From an uncultured Desulfovibrionaceae bacterium (lineage in GTDB: Bacteria; Desulfobacterota; Desulfovibrionia; Desulfovibrionales; Desulfovibrionaceae), in contig CASGAP010000011.1 in assembly GCA_949299515.1 (NCBI GenBank), positions 1 through 64,000 on the forward strand: DNA of 64,000 nt, in the 5' to 3' direction. Positions within the stretch are counted from its first letter, which is position 1. Every line of letters starts with the position of its first letter. The notes beneath the pieces are model-generated. The model made no database searches. It was not told the origin of the DNA and was given only the letters and a program-made list of their open reading frames with translations. Shown here in pieces: positions 43,695 through 52,971 of the stretch. A program made the translations under genes and the position numbers.

Positions 43695-44234
43695 ATGAAA
43701 CTCGAACAACGCATAACCATACCCGTTCACGACACTTTGGAAAAATACATTATTTTGAGCATTGTCTTTTGTTTGGCAAGTTTTGCCCTGCCCGTACACA
43801 GCCAGGCAGAAAACGAACTGTCGCAGGCAAGCGGAAGCCTCCCGAGCTACAACGGCAGACTTGATCTCTCTGTTCAGGACGAAAACAGCATAAAAGAGGA
43901 AAAAAACAATATTCCGGAAACAGAACAATATGCCGCAGAAACAAACGGCTCTGCCAACAGACAGTCCCCGAAAAGCAAAGAAATCAGACTGAACGGCATG
44001 AACGGCTCCTCAATAGGGGTCGCGGAAGACGGCTCCAACCTTATCATTGTGCAGGGTTCCCGCTATCCGCAGGATTACGGCAATTACGCAAACCACAACA
44101 ACGGCTTTTACATGAACATCACCAATCCGGACGGTTCTTCCATGAATTTCGGCTCCTATTTCAACTCCAGCACAGGTTCAAATGCCGGCCGCAGACAAAG
44201 CAGATCGCAAATTATTGTGGATAAAATCGAATAA
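43695..44234 (+). CDS. secreted protein of unknown function
   Basis: A 179-residue protein with an N-terminal hydrophobic export segment (YIILSIVFCLASFALPVHS, about 18-36, cleavage near SQA-E). A polar, Ser/Asn/Glu-rich and probably disordered stretch (about 40-95) follows, then a C-terminal region with repeated short Gly/Asn/Ser turns (SSIGVAEDGSNLIIVQ and MNITNPDGSSMNFG). No known domain. It has a clear AAGGAG ribosome site and a sigma-54-like promoter. It may be an adhesin-like or surface-exposed protein; this is a guess from composition. Confidence 0.7.
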   Translation: MKLEQRITIPVHDTLEKYIILSIVFCLASFALPVHSQAENELSQASGSLPSYNGRLDLSVQDENSIKEEKNNIPETEQYAAETNGSANRQSPKSKEIRLNGMNGSSIGVAEDGSNLIIVQGSRYPQDYGNYANHNNGFYMNITNPDGSSMNFGSYFNSSTGSNAGRRQSRSQIIVDKIE

Positions 44235-44284
44235 GGTTGACAAAAATTCATACATACGCATAATTAATCCATAAAGGATAAATT

Positions 44285-45151
44285 ATGGCAGACCTTATTG
44301 ATTTGCATATTCACAGCACAGCGTCCGACGGTTCCTGTTCCCCGTCGGAGCTTGTTCGCACGGCAAAAAAACAAGGACTGAAAGCCCTTGCCCTGACTGA
44401 CCATGATACGCTTTCAGGACTGGAAGAAGCGGAAGAAAATGCCAAAGAAGTACAAATAGAATTTATACGCGGCTGCGAACTGAGCGCCAAGTTTTTGGAT
44501 ACCGACGTTCACATTCTCGGTCTGTACATTCCCAAAGACAAAGGACTTATCCGGGAACTTTCCCAAGAACTGGATATTTTTATCGAACGCAGGAACGCCC
44601 GCAATAAAAAAATTGCGGAAAAACTGCAGGAACACGGCATTGACGTAACATTAAACGAAGTGGAACGGGAAGCAGGCGGAAACGTAATCGCCCGTCCGCA
44701 TTTTGCCGCGGTTCTCATGCAGAAAGGCATCGTCAGCTCCGCAAAAGAAGCTTTTGACAAATACTTGGGCAAAGGCTGCATAGCCTATCAGCCGCGCGAG
44801 TCCATCACCCCTCTGCACGCGGTGGAACTTCTGCGCAATGCCAAAAGCGTTCCCGTTTTGGCCCATCCGCGGCTTATCAAATGCTCCGAAGCCGAATGCA
44901 GGGAATTGATAGAAGAATTGATCCCGGCAGGACTGAAAGGCATAGAAGCCTATCATTCCGCCCACTCCTTTGAAGACGAACACAAATACCTGCAGCTTGC
45001 CCAAACTTACAGCCTGTGCGTGAGCGGCGGTTCCGACTTTCACGGCAAAAGCAAACCCGACATCAAAATAGGCACGGGAAAAGGAAGCCTGCGCGTACCT
45101 GCCTGCATACTTCAAGGAATTAAAAACGCCAGACCGCCGCAGGATCAATAA
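44285..45151 (+). CDS. PHP-domain phosphoesterase (RNase AM/TrpH-like)
   Basis: A 288-residue PHP-domain protein. Metal ligands are visible in order: DLHIHSTASDGS (His pair), LALTDHDTLSG, GCELSAKF, and later VIARPHFA, VLAHPRL and GSDFHGKSKP. This layout matches YciV/TrpH, now known as RNase AM, a 5'-3' exonuclease and 3',5'-nucleotide bisphosphate phosphatase. The stop codon directly abuts the stop of the converging recJ gene. Confidence 0.88.
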   Translation: MADLIDLHIHSTASDGSCSPSELVRTAKKQGLKALALTDHDTLSGLEEAEENAKEVQIEFIRGCELSAKFLDTDVHILGLYIPKDKGLIRELSQELDIFIERRNARNKKIAEKLQEHGIDVTLNEVEREAGGNVIARPHFAAVLMQKGIVSSAKEAFDKYLGKGCIAYQPRESITPLHAVELLRNAKSVPVLAHPRLIKCSEAECRELIEELIPAGLKGIEAYHSAHSFEDEHKYLQLAQTYSLCVSGGSDFHGKSKPDIKIGTGKGSLRVPACILQGIKNARPPQDQ

Positions 45152-46867
45152 TTAATCAATAAATTTCCAATGCTTGATTTTTATCGGTTCTTCCAAATTG
45201 GAATGTGCGTCCAGATTCAGCACAAACAAAACACGCAGCCGTCTGCCTGCGGGATTTTCCGGAAAATTCTGAGCCTGTCCCCACATTTTCACCTGAACAA
45301 TTGTCTTTGAACTTTCATCCAGCAAAGTCAGGCGGATATGATTTTTCATATAACCGTACAGCACAGCCTGCTTCACTGTCAGTTCCGGTGACAGAAAAAC
45401 CGGCTCTTTATTGGAAATGCCAAAAGGCTGCAGCGAAGCTATTTCTTTTTTAAAACGATAATCCACCGCCTCGGCAAAGGAAAGTTCGCCGTCATAGTAC
45501 ACAACTTCCTCAAAACGACTCGTACCGTATTTTTCCGTCAGATACGAGCAGAAACAGTCCTGAAAAGCCTGAAAATTTTCATCATACACACGGACGCCCG
45601 CCGCCATTTGATGACCTCCGAAACTTTCCAGATACTGCGCGCAGTGCACCAAAGCTTCATGCAGATTGATCGCCTCAATGCTTCGGGCCGACGCTTTCCA
45701 CATATCCCCGTCCTTACAAAACACAAAGGCAGGCTTATAATACTTTTCAACCAAACGGGAAGCAATAATGCCCACTATGCCTTGATTCCATTCTTCCTTG
45801 GCCACAAAAACGGCAGGCAGATGCTCCTGGTATTTCGCCTGTTCCAGCGCCTCCTTGGTCATTTCCTTTTCTTCGTGCTTGCGCTCTTCGTTATATTGAT
45901 CAAGACGGGCGGCAATTTCCTGCACTTTGCGGAGATCTTTTGACATCAAAAGCTCCACGGCCATTGACGCTTCTGCCATTCTGCCGGCGGCATTGATACG
46001 CGGCGCCAAAGCAAAAACAATCTGCCGCGTGGTAAGCGGATCTTTGCTGTTCATGCGGGCCGCGTGTTTTAACGCCGCAAAACCGATCCGCCGTGCCTCA
46101 TTCAGCAGCAGCATACCGTTTTTTACCAAAATCCTGTTCTGCTCGATTAAAGGAACCATATCGGAAAGCGTGCCGAACGCCACCAAGTCCAAAACTTCGC
46201 GCATATCCATTTTGGGCTTGCCGAGTTTCTGCGACAAAATCCTGTTCACTTCCGCCATCAGGAAAAAAGCGACCCCTACTCCGGCAAGCTCGGAACAGGG
46301 ACAGTCCGCCAGCTTGGGATTGCACAAAACATGGGCATCGGGCAGCATATCCTGCGGCAAATGGTGGTCTGAAATAATAACGGTAAAACCCAGTTCCTTG
46401 GCACGTTCAACGGCTTTAAAATCCGTTATGCCGCAGTCCACGGTAAGCAAAAGCTCCGCACCCTGCTGCGCCAGAGTTTCCAGATAAGCTTCGTTCAGCC
46501 CGTATCCTTCGGTAATGCGCTCCGGCAAATGCCACAGCGGGTCAAACCCGTAATAACGCAGCACTTCAAGCACCACGCACACGCCCGTAATGCCGTCCAC
46601 GTCATAATCGCCCCAAACGGCAATTTTTTTGCCTGAAAGCAGCGCATCGACAAGGCACTGCGCACCCTGAGTCACTCCCGGCCATTTTTCGGGCTGATCC
46701 AAAAAGCGCAGATGCGGGCTTAAAAACGCTGCAATTTCGTCATGCCTGATATTGCGTTCCTGCAATATGGACGCAAGCCGAGAAGAAATTCCCAAAGCCT
46801 CAATAATTGCCGGAGGAATTTCCTGTTCATTGGTTGCAGCCTGCTCTTTCCATATTACCTGACGCAT
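45152..46867 (-). CDS. recJ: single-stranded-DNA-specific exonuclease RecJ
   Basis: A 5'-3' exonuclease for recombination and mismatch repair. It is 571 residues: a DHH phosphoesterase domain with VWGDYDVDGITG (about 82-93), LLTVDCGITD and VIISDHHLP, then the DHHA1 domain with SFGGHQMAAGV (about 421-431) and a C-terminal OB fold. It is the last gene of a long minus-strand run, 1 bp after the TPR gene, and converges on the PHP phosphoesterase gene with no gap. Confidence 0.95.
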   Translation of the reverse strand: MRQVIWKEQAATNEQEIPPAIIEALGISSRLASILQERNIRHDEIAAFLSPHLRFLDQPEKWPGVTQGAQCLVDALLSGKKIAVWGDYDVDGITGVCVVLEVLRYYGFDPLWHLPERITEGYGLNEAYLETLAQQGAELLLTVDCGITDFKAVERAKELGFTVIISDHHLPQDMLPDAHVLCNPKLADCPCSELAGVGVAFFLMAEVNRILSQKLGKPKMDMREVLDLVAFGTLSDMVPLIEQNRILVKNGMLLLNEARRIGFAALKHAARMNSKDPLTTRQIVFALAPRINAAGRMAEASMAVELLMSKDLRKVQEIAARLDQYNEERKHEEKEMTKEALEQAKYQEHLPAVFVAKEEWNQGIVGIIASRLVEKYYKPAFVFCKDGDMWKASARSIEAINLHEALVHCAQYLESFGGHQMAAGVRVYDENFQAFQDCFCSYLTEKYGTSRFEEVVYYDGELSFAEAVDYRFKKEIASLQPFGISNKEPVFLSPELTVKQAVLYGYMKNHIRLTLLDESSKTIVQVKMWGQAQNFPENPAGRRLRVLFVLNLDAHSNLEEPIKIKHWKFID

Positions 46868-46868
46868 A

Positions 46869-47648
46869 CTAAATATAACTTTGAACCTGCGAGAACTGCT
46901 TCGGAGTAATTAAATTTTTTTCTTTCAGCCACAAAACAAATTTCACGGCCATTTGATGTTTCGGCGAAATCTGCAGGGCAAGCTCCAAAGCTTTAAAACA
47001 ATCTTCGTACTGCTTAAGTTCCAAATACACGCGGGCCAGGTTGATAAAAATATTTTCATCGGATTTATTAAGCTGCAAAGCCCGCTGATAATATTCCACT
47101 GCCTGGGTATACATTTTGGATTTACGCAGATTTATCCCGAATTCATTGAATAAATGCTTATGTTCTTCCGCATAGGCACCTTCAAGATTAACCAAACGCT
47201 CAAAAATATTTTTGGCTTTTTCGGAATCGCCACGCTCAAGATACGTCAGACCGATGCCGAAATTTGCGCGCACATTGCCGATGTCGATGTTCAGAGCATG
47301 GTTGTATTCAAACTCGGCACTGAACGTTTCCCCTTTTTTTCTGGACTCGTCCGCCCTGTCCAGGGTTTCGTCAAGTTCTTTCATTTTTGGATATACGGAA
47401 GAAGCGTAAAACTCCGGTTCAGGGGAATATTTTTCCAGCAAAACTTCCTTGGTGATTTTCTTTTTCACCCCGGTCGGCACATAATTGGCATTGATGGACT
47501 GTACGACAATGGAACCGTCCTCCGCCTCTTCGACAAACCAAAAGATTTTTGAAACAGTCTTTCTTGTCGTTGTCCCCGTACCGACTTTTTTAATTTCCTG
47601 CGAAGAAAAAACGCCGTAAATTCTGTCTTGTTTAAATGCTTGTGACAT
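46869..47648 (-). CDS. TPR-repeat protein
   Basis: A 259-residue cytoplasmic protein. The N-terminal 75 residues (YGVFSSQEIKKVGTG, then a FWFVEEAEDGSIVVQ strand) form an unassigned domain. Then come about four tetratricopeptide repeats (for example NVRANFGIGLTYLERGDSEKAKNIF, YTQAVEYYQRALQLNK, and ENIFINLARVYLELKQYEDCFKALELALQIS). Such proteins hold protein complexes together; the partner is unknown. Desulfovibrio-type neighbours (pyrF, recJ) suggest a conserved operon. Confidence 0.8.
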   Translation of the reverse strand: MSQAFKQDRIYGVFSSQEIKKVGTGTTTRKTVSKIFWFVEEAEDGSIVVQSINANYVPTGVKKKITKEVLLEKYSPEPEFYASSVYPKMKELDETLDRADESRKKGETFSAEFEYNHALNIDIGNVRANFGIGLTYLERGDSEKAKNIFERLVNLEGAYAEEHKHLFNEFGINLRKSKMYTQAVEYYQRALQLNKSDENIFINLARVYLELKQYEDCFKALELALQISPKHQMAVKFVLWLKEKNLITPKQFSQVQSYI

Positions 47649-47657
47649 ACCGCTACC

Positions 47658-48362
47658 CTATGCACCGCGCTTTGCCAGCGCCTCTTGAATCTGCGCATTA
47701 ATCGCTTCTGCCGCACTTTTGGGATCTTGAGCTTTTGTTATCGGCCTGCCCACGACAAGATAATCGGAACCGAGCAGCACGGCATTATACGGAGTCATTA
47801 TCCTGCGCTGATCATCTGCTGCGGCATTGTTCTCAAGGCGTATTCCCGGAGTCAGGCATTTGAGCTGCGGTGCCATGGCTTTTATTTTTTCCACTTCATG
47901 CCCGGAACACACAATACCGTGCATACCCCACTGTGCGGCACCTTTTGCGAGCAGCTCCACCAAATCGGAAAGTTTTCCCTCATAGCCCGGCACTTCACCC
48001 TCAGCAAAGCTTGTCAGAACGGATACGCCGAAAATTTTCATGCTTTCCCCATGACTTTTGCTGACTTCAACGGCTGCCTCGCACATACGCCTGCCGCCCG
48101 AAAGATGAATAGTCAGCAAATCCGCTCCGGACTGAAAAGCAGACTGCACGGCGCCTTTTACGGTATTGGGAATATCATACAGTTTCAGGTCAAGAAAAAC
48201 CCGAAACCCCATATCTTTAAATTTCTTCACAATCTGCGGCCCTTCCGCCACAAAAAGCTCAAGCCCCACTTTAACCCAAGGCACGACTCCCCGAACTTTT
48301 TCAGCCAGTCTGTAAGCCTCTTCCGCGGTATCGAAATCCAAAGCGACTACTAATTCTGCCAT
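47658..48362 (-). CDS. pyrF: orotidine 5'-phosphate decarboxylase
   Basis: The last step of UMP synthesis. It is 234 residues, a TIM barrel: LVVALDFDT at the N-terminus, the signature FLDLKLYDIPNTV with the catalytic Asp-Lys pair, GADLLTIHLSGGRRM, CLTPGIRLE and SDYLVVGRPIT at the phosphate site. It lies between gmk and the TPR gene. Confidence 0.95.
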   Translation of the reverse strand: MAELVVALDFDTAEEAYRLAEKVRGVVPWVKVGLELFVAEGPQIVKKFKDMGFRVFLDLKLYDIPNTVKGAVQSAFQSGADLLTIHLSGGRRMCEAAVEVSKSHGESMKIFGVSVLTSFAEGEVPGYEGKLSDLVELLAKGAAQWGMHGIVCSGHEVEKIKAMAPQLKCLTPGIRLENNAAADDQRRIMTPYNAVLLGSDYLVVGRPITKAQDPKSAAEAINAQIQEALAKRGA

Positions 48363-48370
48363 GCTATCCC

Positions 48371-48979
48371 CTATCTGCCGAGAACTGATTTTAATAATTG
48401 CGGACGAAGTTTCGGATTAAGCGTACAGGAAAGATAAAAAGAGCGCAGCTCATCATACGCTTTTTCCAAATCGTCATTGACAATCCATGCCTCAAACCAA
48501 TGGGCGTTTTCAATTTCGCCGAAAGCATTTTTCATTCTTTTTTCAATAACTTCCATGCTGTCCGTACCGCGCTTTTCAAGACGCTGCTTCAATATTTCCA
48601 TGGAAGGAGGAAAAATAAACACAAACCTTGCCCGCGGCAAAGACAGGGAAAGCTGAGCAGCGCCCTGAATGTCAATATCGAAAAGCATATCTTTTCCGCG
48701 TTCAAGCTGATCAAGTACGGGCCGAAGCGGCGTGCCGTAATAATTGCCGTGCACAACTGCCCATTCCGCAAATTCGTTCTGACGGATTTTCCGCTCAAAA
48801 TCATCTTTGGAAACAAAATGATAATGCACGCCGTCAATTTCTCCCTCACGGGGCGGCCTTGTCGTGCAGGAAACGGAAAAAGACAAATCAAATTCTGCAC
48901 AAAGTTTTTTTACCAATGTACTTTTTCCTGCACCGGAAGGCGCACACAAAATAAGCGGAACACCCTGTCTTTCTATCAT
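48371..48979 (-). CDS. gmk: guanylate kinase
   Basis: Phosphorylates GMP to GDP. It is 202 residues with Walker A CAPSGAGKSTLVKKL, the GMP-binding VSCTTRPPREGEIDGVHYHFVSK, DIDIQGAAQL and the lid region (RLEKRGTDS). The order yicC-remA-gmk is conserved in many bacteria, in keeping with a stringent-response/RNA-turnover link. Confidence 0.96.
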   Translation of the reverse strand: MIERQGVPLILCAPSGAGKSTLVKKLCAEFDLSFSVSCTTRPPREGEIDGVHYHFVSKDDFERKIRQNEFAEWAVVHGNYYGTPLRPVLDQLERGKDMLFDIDIQGAAQLSLSLPRARFVFIFPPSMEILKQRLEKRGTDSMEVIEKRMKNAFGEIENAHWFEAWIVNDDLEKAYDELRSFYLSCTLNPKLRPQLLKSVLGR

Positions 48980-49080
48980 TTTTTATCCTTACCTGCATCC
49001 TGCAGCAATATCTCAATAATGTTACACAAGTATTGCCCTAAAAGCAAATAAAAAATCCCTTTTTGCCCCTTGACGCGGCA

Positions 49081-49386
49081 TTACTGCAAATCTTCTGTGT
49101 TTTCATACGGATATGCAGATTCGGCAGATAAACTGTCCTGCCTGGAACTGAAAATGCGCTGGCTTATCGTATCCGCACCCACGGAAGAAAGCAAAACATG
49201 ATTGGAATCGAGGACAATAATGGCACGGGTCTTTTTTCCTTGGGTTGCGTCAATGAGCCTGCCTTCGTTTTTAGCGTCTTCGCGCAGACGGCGCATGGGA
49301 GAAGACGCCGGATTCAAAATAGCCACCACGCGCGACGCTATGACAAAATTGCCGTTGCCGATACGGATAAGGGTTTCTTTTTGCAT
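49081..49386 (-). CDS. DUF370/RemA-like DNA-binding regulator
   Basis: A 101-residue protein with the DUF370 pattern: [28 protein letters not shown], then [29 protein letters not shown]. subtilis RemA, of the same family, is a ring-forming DNA-binding activator of biofilm genes. In Desulfovibrionaceae its targets are not known. It sits between yicC (12 bp) and gmk (101 bp), the usual place for this family. Confidence 0.9.
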   Translation of the reverse strand: MQKETLIRIGNGNFVIASRVVAILNPASSPMRRLREDAKNEGRLIDATQGKKTRAIIVLDSNHVLLSSVGADTISQRIFSSRQDSLSAESAYPYENTEDLQ

Positions 49387-49398
49387 ATGCTCTCCGGC

Positions 49399-50283
49399 TT
49401 ACTCCAAATTCTGCACCTGTTCACGGCATTTTTCCAGTTCGTTTTTGTATTCGACAACCAAAACGGAAACTGCCGCATCCTGAATTTTGTTGCCGCAGGT
49501 ATTGATTTCGCGGAAACTTTCCTGCAGGGTAAAATCCAGTTTTCTGCCGGCATCTTCCCCGTTTTCCATAAGCTCGAACAAACGGGCAATGTGCGCTTCA
49601 AGACGGGTGCATTCTTCACTCACGTCCAGCCTGTCGGCTATTATCGCTATTTCCTGCAGATATCTGCTTTCATCAAGGGCAGCCTGCGCGTTCTGCAAAA
49701 TTTCCTGCAGCCGTTCACGCACGACCTGAAAACGCGTTTCTTTTATTTCCGGAGCCTTGGCATTGATTTGCCCAAGCCAGCCGCGCATTTTTTCAAAACG
49801 GACTTCCAAATCTTTTTTCAGAGCTTTTGCTTCTTCTTCCCTGGAAGCATTCCAATCCGCAAGAGCGGCACATAAAGAATTTTCCGCAAAAAGCACAAGT
49901 TCTTCGCTTGCCTCTTCGTCATTTCCCGCCCAAAGCGCGGGAATTTTCAGCAGACTGCCATAATCGGGCACAAATTCATCGCCGCGCTCCGCGGCAAATT
50001 TTTTCAGGGCCGCAAGCATGGCACCTGCCTGACCGCCGTCAAAGGATACAAGAGCCTGCCGATCGGCTTCCTGCAGCGTCAATGCAATTTCAACCCTGCC
50101 CCTTGCAGCGCAGCGGCGCACAGCCTTTTCAAAACGGCTTTCAAAAGGACGGAGCAAAGCCGGCAGTTTCCATTTAATATCCAAAAACCTGCCGTTTACA
50201 CTGCGGATTTCCCAAACCAGCGCATAGCGATCGTTATGCTGAACAAAACGGCCAAAACCAGTCATACTGCGAAGAACTTTCAT
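49399..50283 (-). CDS. yicC: YicC-family endoribonuclease
   Basis: A 294-residue protein. The N-terminus SMTGFGRFVQHNDRYALVWEIRSVNGRFLDIKWKLP is the family mark. The C-terminus has the DUF1732 pattern EECTRLEAHIARLFELMENGEDAGRKLDFTLQE, then EINTCGNKIQDAAVS. YicC in E. coli is an endoribonuclease that degrades the small RNA RyhB. It heads the yicC-remA-gmk block. Confidence 0.9.
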   Translation of the reverse strand: MKVLRSMTGFGRFVQHNDRYALVWEIRSVNGRFLDIKWKLPALLRPFESRFEKAVRRCAARGRVEIALTLQEADRQALVSFDGGQAGAMLAALKKFAAERGDEFVPDYGSLLKIPALWAGNDEEASEELVLFAENSLCAALADWNASREEEAKALKKDLEVRFEKMRGWLGQINAKAPEIKETRFQVVRERLQEILQNAQAALDESRYLQEIAIIADRLDVSEECTRLEAHIARLFELMENGEDAGRKLDFTLQESFREINTCGNKIQDAAVSVLVVEYKNELEKCREQVQNLE

Positions 50284-50313
50284 TTGTTATCCTTATTTGC
50301 TGAATAATTTCGC

Positions 50314-51591
50314 TTATTCTGCGCACCGCACCCTCAGCACGCCCTTTTCTGCCCCGATAGGTTCCACGGTCAAAAGCTCGTGGGTATTCGGAGCGTTTTC
50401 CATGCGGCACGCCACATAAAATTCATTCCAGCCTTCGTCCGTTCCCGCGTCCAGGCTTAGCCGCATGGTCTTTTTTTCAAGCATTGCCTGAAGAAAACAC
50501 TCTTTTTTTTCTTCAACCTTTGCGCGAACTTTTTGGGCGTGTTCCTGCTTGACGTGCTTTTCAAGCTGACCCGGCAAAAACTCGGCTTTTGTGCCTTTGC
50601 GCACGGAAAACGGAAAGACGTGGGCATAAGTGAAAGGCAGCATTTCAACCATTTGCAGCGTTTCCCGCACTTCTTCCTCCGTTTCTCCCGGAAATCCCAT
50701 CAGGATATCGGCACCGAAGGCAAACGTATCCCAAAACGACTTAATTTTTCCGATTTGTTCTGCCATACTTTCAGGAGAATAATGCTCCCTGCCCATACGT
50801 GCAAGCACAGACGGCGAACCGCTCTGCAGCGACAAATGCAGATGCGGGCACACAAGCGAACTTTGCGCCAGCGTTTCCAGCCCCTCGTCATTAAGCTGCG
50901 CAGGTTCCAAAGAACTAAGACGGAGCCTTGCCCTGCCTTTCCATTCCGCACCGAATTCTTTTTCGGCTTCCCGCAGAAAACCCCAGAAATTCATGCCGTC
51001 ACTGCCAAACTGCCGCAGATTTATGCCGGAAATCATGACTTCCCTGAAACCTGCCTCAAACAGCCGCCGCAGTTCCGCAAGACTTTCCCGCACGGGACGG
51101 GAACGGGCTTTGCCCCGCGTAAAAGGAATAATACAGTACGAACAGAAATGGGAACAGCCGTCCTGAATTTTCAGCACAGGACGGGAACGGGCAAAACCTT
51201 TAATGGAAAAATCCGGATATTCGGAATTTTTCTCGGCAAAAACAGCAGGCAGGCGCAATGGGTGATGATGCAGCAAATTCCATTTGGCTGTCTGACTGAT
51301 GCAGGCAAGCACGTTGCCGAAGCCAAAATCCTGCGGTTCGGCGCTGGCCGCGCAGCCTGTAACAATAACTTTTGCCCGGGGCATATCCCTCTGCAGCTTA
51401 CGCACCATCTGCCGCGCATCGGCAACGCCCTGCGCGGTTACGGCACAGCTTGCCAAAAGTACAAGGTCAGGACTTTCGCCTTTGCCGCTGATTTCTTCTG
51501 CACCAAGCGACTGCCAATATTCCCGTATTGCCTGCGATTCGTATTGATTGACTTTACAGCCGTATGTAATAATCTGAAACGTAAAACTCAT
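50314..51591 (-). CDS. mtaB: tRNA t6A37 methylthiotransferase MtaB
   Basis: Adds a methylthio group to N6-threonylcarbamoyl-adenosine 37 of tRNA. It is 425 residues: a UPF0004 domain with three cluster cysteines (C12 in YGCKVNQYES, C49, C79), a radical SAM motif C146-x3-C150-x2-C153 (CSHFCSYC) and a C-terminal TRAM-like domain. The GCKVNQYES form separates MtaB from MiaB and RimO. It lies 1 bp downstream of the NlpC lipoprotein gene. Confidence 0.9.
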   Translation of the reverse strand: MSFTFQIITYGCKVNQYESQAIREYWQSLGAEEISGKGESPDLVLLASCAVTAQGVADARQMVRKLQRDMPRAKVIVTGCAASAEPQDFGFGNVLACISQTAKWNLLHHHPLRLPAVFAEKNSEYPDFSIKGFARSRPVLKIQDGCSHFCSYCIIPFTRGKARSRPVRESLAELRRLFEAGFREVMISGINLRQFGSDGMNFWGFLREAEKEFGAEWKGRARLRLSSLEPAQLNDEGLETLAQSSLVCPHLHLSLQSGSPSVLARMGREHYSPESMAEQIGKIKSFWDTFAFGADILMGFPGETEEEVRETLQMVEMLPFTYAHVFPFSVRKGTKAEFLPGQLEKHVKQEHAQKVRAKVEEKKECFLQAMLEKKTMRLSLDAGTDEGWNEFYVACRMENAPNTHELLTVEPIGAEKGVLRVRCAE

Positions 51592-51592
51592 G

Positions 51593-52942
51593 CTACTCTT
51601 TTCCCACCACGGTAAGGGACTGCACTCTGGACATCAGACTGCTGCCGAAACCTTCCAGCTCCTCGCCGGGATACAGGGTTGTTATCACGGTTTTGCCCAC
51701 GACAAAACGGCCGTATTCATTAATGCGCACACCCCACATATTGTGCAGCATAAGCGCTTTGCCCTCATGCTGCCCCACATACAAACCTATATGACCGGGA
51801 AGATAAATAAGCGTCTGAAACGGTATGCCGTGCACGCGGATACGCTCTTCCTTTTCCCCGTCGGAAATATCGCCAAGCACCAAACGGTGTCCGGCTTTTG
51901 CCTGCTGTGCGGAATTTCTCGGCAGCCAAATGCCGAACGGCGCAAACAAATCCTGCAGCGTGGAAGAACAGTCGCGGTTATTGTACATACCGCCCCAGCC
52001 GTACAGATTGCCCATAAGCTGCTCGGCATATTCCGCCACGGTGTCGGCTTTCAGCGGCACGGGCATTTTTACGGCACGGTCTTTTGCGATATAACAGCGT
52101 TCTATGCGCACGTCACCGTATACACCGCGCAAAGGCACGGCAACCGTAAACCCGTAGGGACTTTCTTCAAGCAGGGGAAACACGCTCCCAAGATTGACCG
52201 CCTCGCGCACGGCATCATTTTTTACCAAACTGCCGTCTTTGACGACCGCCGCATAATCCGCGGAATGTTTCCACAGATTTTCCGTCTCTTCATCGGTAAA
52301 TGCCAGATGTTCCTTCCGCACCCAGCCGCCGGCGCTTGCCGCTTCCACATAATACCAGGCATTGTCATAAGAAACATGAAAAACCTTTGCCGCAGCCCCT
52401 GCACGCAGTGTAGAATTTTGAAACATATCAAATGGATATGCCTGCCCAGGCCGCTTGGGGTTAATAAAATACGGCTTATCCGTCGGCGCAAGGCGCAGAC
52501 TTGTATCTTTGACAATCAGCGCGTTTTTTGCCATTGACGGAAAAGTTTCATACTGAGCGTTATACGCCAGTGCCTGATAATGCTTGTCGGACCAGCGGCG
52601 CAGATTTTCGGCAAAGCCTCTTTTTTCCGGGCTTACCTGCACATAGGAACGGAAATACGCCAAATTCCCCTTATAAGGTTTTGTCTGCTTCCACGCTGCG
52701 GTAAAATACTTTTTAAAAAGGGCATACTGCTTTTGCTGTTCGGCATAGTCAAGCAAATCACGTCCGCCGAAGGGCAGTTTATCGGCAAAATACACCGGGG
52801 ACTGAATAATAATCTGCTCATCAGCCACCGCAGATACCGAATCCACGGGAATTTTTTTCTGTCCGCAGGCAGACAGCACGGCGGCGCAAATCAAAACTAT
52901 TGCAAAACGACTGAATTTCACGTTCAACTCCACATTATTCAA
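51593..52942 (-). CDS. SH3/NlpC-P60 family lipoprotein (cell-wall endopeptidase)
   Basis: A 449-residue predicted lipoprotein with lipobox LSAC at C26. An N-terminal stabilising domain (about 60-145) is followed by two SH3-like regions (NALIVKDTSLRLAPTDKPYF; WYYVEAASAGGWVRKEHL, then AVVKDGSLV). The C-terminal NlpC/P60 domain has the catalytic Cys in NNRDCSSTLQDLF and His in LPGHIGLYVG. The layout matches SH3b-domain murein endopeptidases that cut after gamma-D-Glu. It lies in an operon between recD2 and mtaB. Confidence 0.88.
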   Translation of the reverse strand: MNNVELNVKFSRFAIVLICAAVLSACGQKKIPVDSVSAVADEQIIIQSPVYFADKLPFGGRDLLDYAEQQKQYALFKKYFTAAWKQTKPYKGNLAYFRSYVQVSPEKRGFAENLRRWSDKHYQALAYNAQYETFPSMAKNALIVKDTSLRLAPTDKPYFINPKRPGQAYPFDMFQNSTLRAGAAAKVFHVSYDNAWYYVEAASAGGWVRKEHLAFTDEETENLWKHSADYAAVVKDGSLVKNDAVREAVNLGSVFPLLEESPYGFTVAVPLRGVYGDVRIERCYIAKDRAVKMPVPLKADTVAEYAEQLMGNLYGWGGMYNNRDCSSTLQDLFAPFGIWLPRNSAQQAKAGHRLVLGDISDGEKEERIRVHGIPFQTLIYLPGHIGLYVGQHEGKALMLHNMWGVRINEYGRFVVGKTVITTLYPGEELEGFGSSLMSRVQSLTVVGKE

Positions 52943-52971
52943 ACATATCCGCGCACAGCGCGTATTTTTCG

